This document shows, in pieces, positions 63,242-64,000 of a DNA stretch of 64,000 bases. The position numbers and the translations under genes were made by a program. How positions within the stretch are numbered: the stretch's first letter is position 1; each line of letters begins with the position of its first letter. The DNA lies in NCBI GenBank assembly GCA_944382875.1, contig CALWNQ010000010.1:1-64000 (forward strand), in the 5' to 3' direction. The notes beneath the pieces are model-generated. The model was not told the origin of the DNA and made no database searches. It saw nothing but the letters and a program-made list of their open reading frames with translations. The DNA comes from an uncultured Clostridia bacterium. Its GTDB lineage: Bacteria; Bacillota; Clostridia; Oscillospirales; Ruminococcaceae.

Positions 63242-63919
63242 TCAGTACAGGTTCTGGAGAGCGGTGCGGTTTTGAATTGCAAAGCTTTCTTTCCGGTAGC
63301 GGATGATGCCGTCCCGCTGCATTTTGGAAAGCTCCTTGCACATGGCGCTCCGGTCAACCCCCAGGTAGTCGGCGAGCTGCTGGCGGCTGTAGGGGATTTG
63401 AAAGGAATCGGCGCCGGATTTTTTTACGCATTCCGAAAAATAGGAGAGCAGCCGGCCGCGGATGGTTTTGGGGCTGGTGTGCAGGATCCGCCTGGACAGC
63501 TGGAGGCTTTTCCGCGCGCAGATCGTGAGGAGGTTGCGGACGAGCTTTGTGTGGAACCCGCAGGAATTCGGGCAGGGCGAGAAGATTTTCCCAATCTGCA
63601 AAAAAAGGACGGTGGTATCTTCCGCGGCCGAAACCGAGATGAGGAGCGGTTCTTCCGGGACGCAGGCATATGCTTCGGCAAAGACGGCGCCCGGGCCGGC
63701 GTTTCCAAGGATGCTGTTGCTGCCCGAGATGTCGGTGTAGCAGATTACCGCCATCCCTGAAAGCACAATCCCAAGCCGGTCGGTCGGTTCCCCCTCTGAA
63801 AGGATTACCTCCCCTTTTCGGTAGCTTTTTTCCGCTCCGCTCAGGCAGCTGAGCAGCGAATCCAATTCGTTTTCCGCAATGCCCCGGAACAGGGGAATAT
63901 TGGCAAGCTGATTTTTCAT
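63242..63919 (-). CDS. Crp/Fnr family transcriptional regulator (225 aa)
   Basis: Cyclic-nucleotide-binding-type beta-barrel (PLFRGIAENELDSLLS, KGEVILSEGEPTDRLGIVLSG) and a C-terminal HTH (SRQQLADYLGVDRSAMCKELSKMQRDG). There is no N-terminal FNR cysteine cluster, and the cAMP-contacting RPSA-type motif is not obvious. AAAAGGAG precedes the ATG. Convergent with the dehydrogenase gene. Confidence 0.88.
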   Translation of the reverse strand: MKNQLANIPLFRGIAENELDSLLSCLSGAEKSYRKGEVILSEGEPTDRLGIVLSGMAVICYTDISGSNSILGNAGPGAVFAEAYACVPEEPLLISVSAAEDTTVLFLQIGKIFSPCPNSCGFHTKLVRNLLTICARKSLQLSRRILHTSPKTIRGRLLSYFSECVKKSGADSFQIPYSRQQLADYLGVDRSAMCKELSKMQRDGIIRYRKESFAIQNRTALQNLY

Positions 63920-63962
63920 TTTTTTCTCCTTTTGTGGTTATAACAACAGATTTTCTTTTTTT

Positions 63963-63992
63963 ATTATAGTATACTCGGATTGTAAGAAGCAA
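63963..63992 (-). promoter_or_regulatory. Promoter of the Crp/Fnr gene
   Basis: -35 TTGCTT (63987-63992), 18-bp spacer, -10 TATAAT (63963-63968) on the minus strand. Confidence 0.65.
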
Positions 63993-64000
63993 GACATTCG

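Noticed and set aside
1-64000. CRISPR arrays, rRNA or tRNA genes
   Set aside because: No regularly spaced repeats and no recognisable tRNA or rRNA sequence were noticed on either strand.

Overview
The window looks like chromosomal DNA of a low- to mid-GC anaerobic Clostridia-type Firmicute, probably a gut Oscillospiraceae or Lachnospiraceae relative. The evidence is strong AGGAGG-type ribosome binding sites, Gram-positive signal peptides, lipoproteins without outer-membrane partners, T-box and metal-sensing leader RNAs, large serine recombinases and many ABC exporters. No rRNA, tRNA or CRISPR array was seen.

Layout. (1) 1-3.7 kb: the end of an operon with a FecE/BtuD-type ABC ATPase, two nitrogenase-component-1-like proteins (NifD-like and NifK-like) and a flavodoxin. 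(2) 3.8-6.4 kb: a metal P-type ATPase behind two small proteins (26 and 91 aa). (3) 6.5-17.3 kb: accessory DNA with a deleted sigma-like remnant, a DinG/XPD-type helicase, a PF01637-type ATPase, three tandem serine-recombinase genes (the middle one without a catalytic domain), and an AT-rich pair of a TcmP-like protein (interrupted by an in-frame TGA) and its three-Cys radical SAM partner. (4) 17.5-26.8 kb: a transposase scrap, four full-length ABC exporter half-transporters forming two pairs, and a Rieske-FAD oxidoreductase. This block lies between two copies of one palindrome. (5) 26.9-45.9 kb: a large glycan-use locus with a Gfo/Idh/MocA oxidoreductase, AraC regulator, CUT1 sugar importer, frameshifted GH38 mannosidase, DegT aminotransferase, M20 hydrolase, TetR regulator, epimerase, DapA-like lyase, a 1134-aa heparinase-II/III-like lyase and two amidohydrolase-fold proteins. 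(6) 45.9-54.9 kb: a TetR-controlled envelope module (small protein, MMPL/RND transporter, 1.5-kb-codon GLUG-repeat membrane protein, cytidylate-kinase-like protein) bounded by a short repeat. (7) 55-57.2 kb: a cation-diffusion exporter behind a probable NiCo riboswitch, and a tocopherol-cyclase-family protein. (8) 57.4-60.4 kb: a MarR gene with a clear operator followed by two ABC exporter genes that both carry internal deletions. (9) 60.6-64 kb: a T-box-controlled BASS transporter and an iron-type alcohol dehydrogenase, then a Crp/Fnr regulator on the other strand.

The strongest candidate for an undescribed system is the nitrogenase-like operon at the left edge. A chelate-type importer, a NifDK-like pair with an asymmetric 3+1 cysteine set, and a flavodoxin together suggest uptake and reduction of a metal chelate or tetrapyrrole. 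Other points of interest are the TGA-interrupted TcmP gene, the GH38 frameshift at a T6 run, the active/inactive amidohydrolase pair, the GLUG/MMPL module, and the T-box-controlled transporter plus dehydrogenase.
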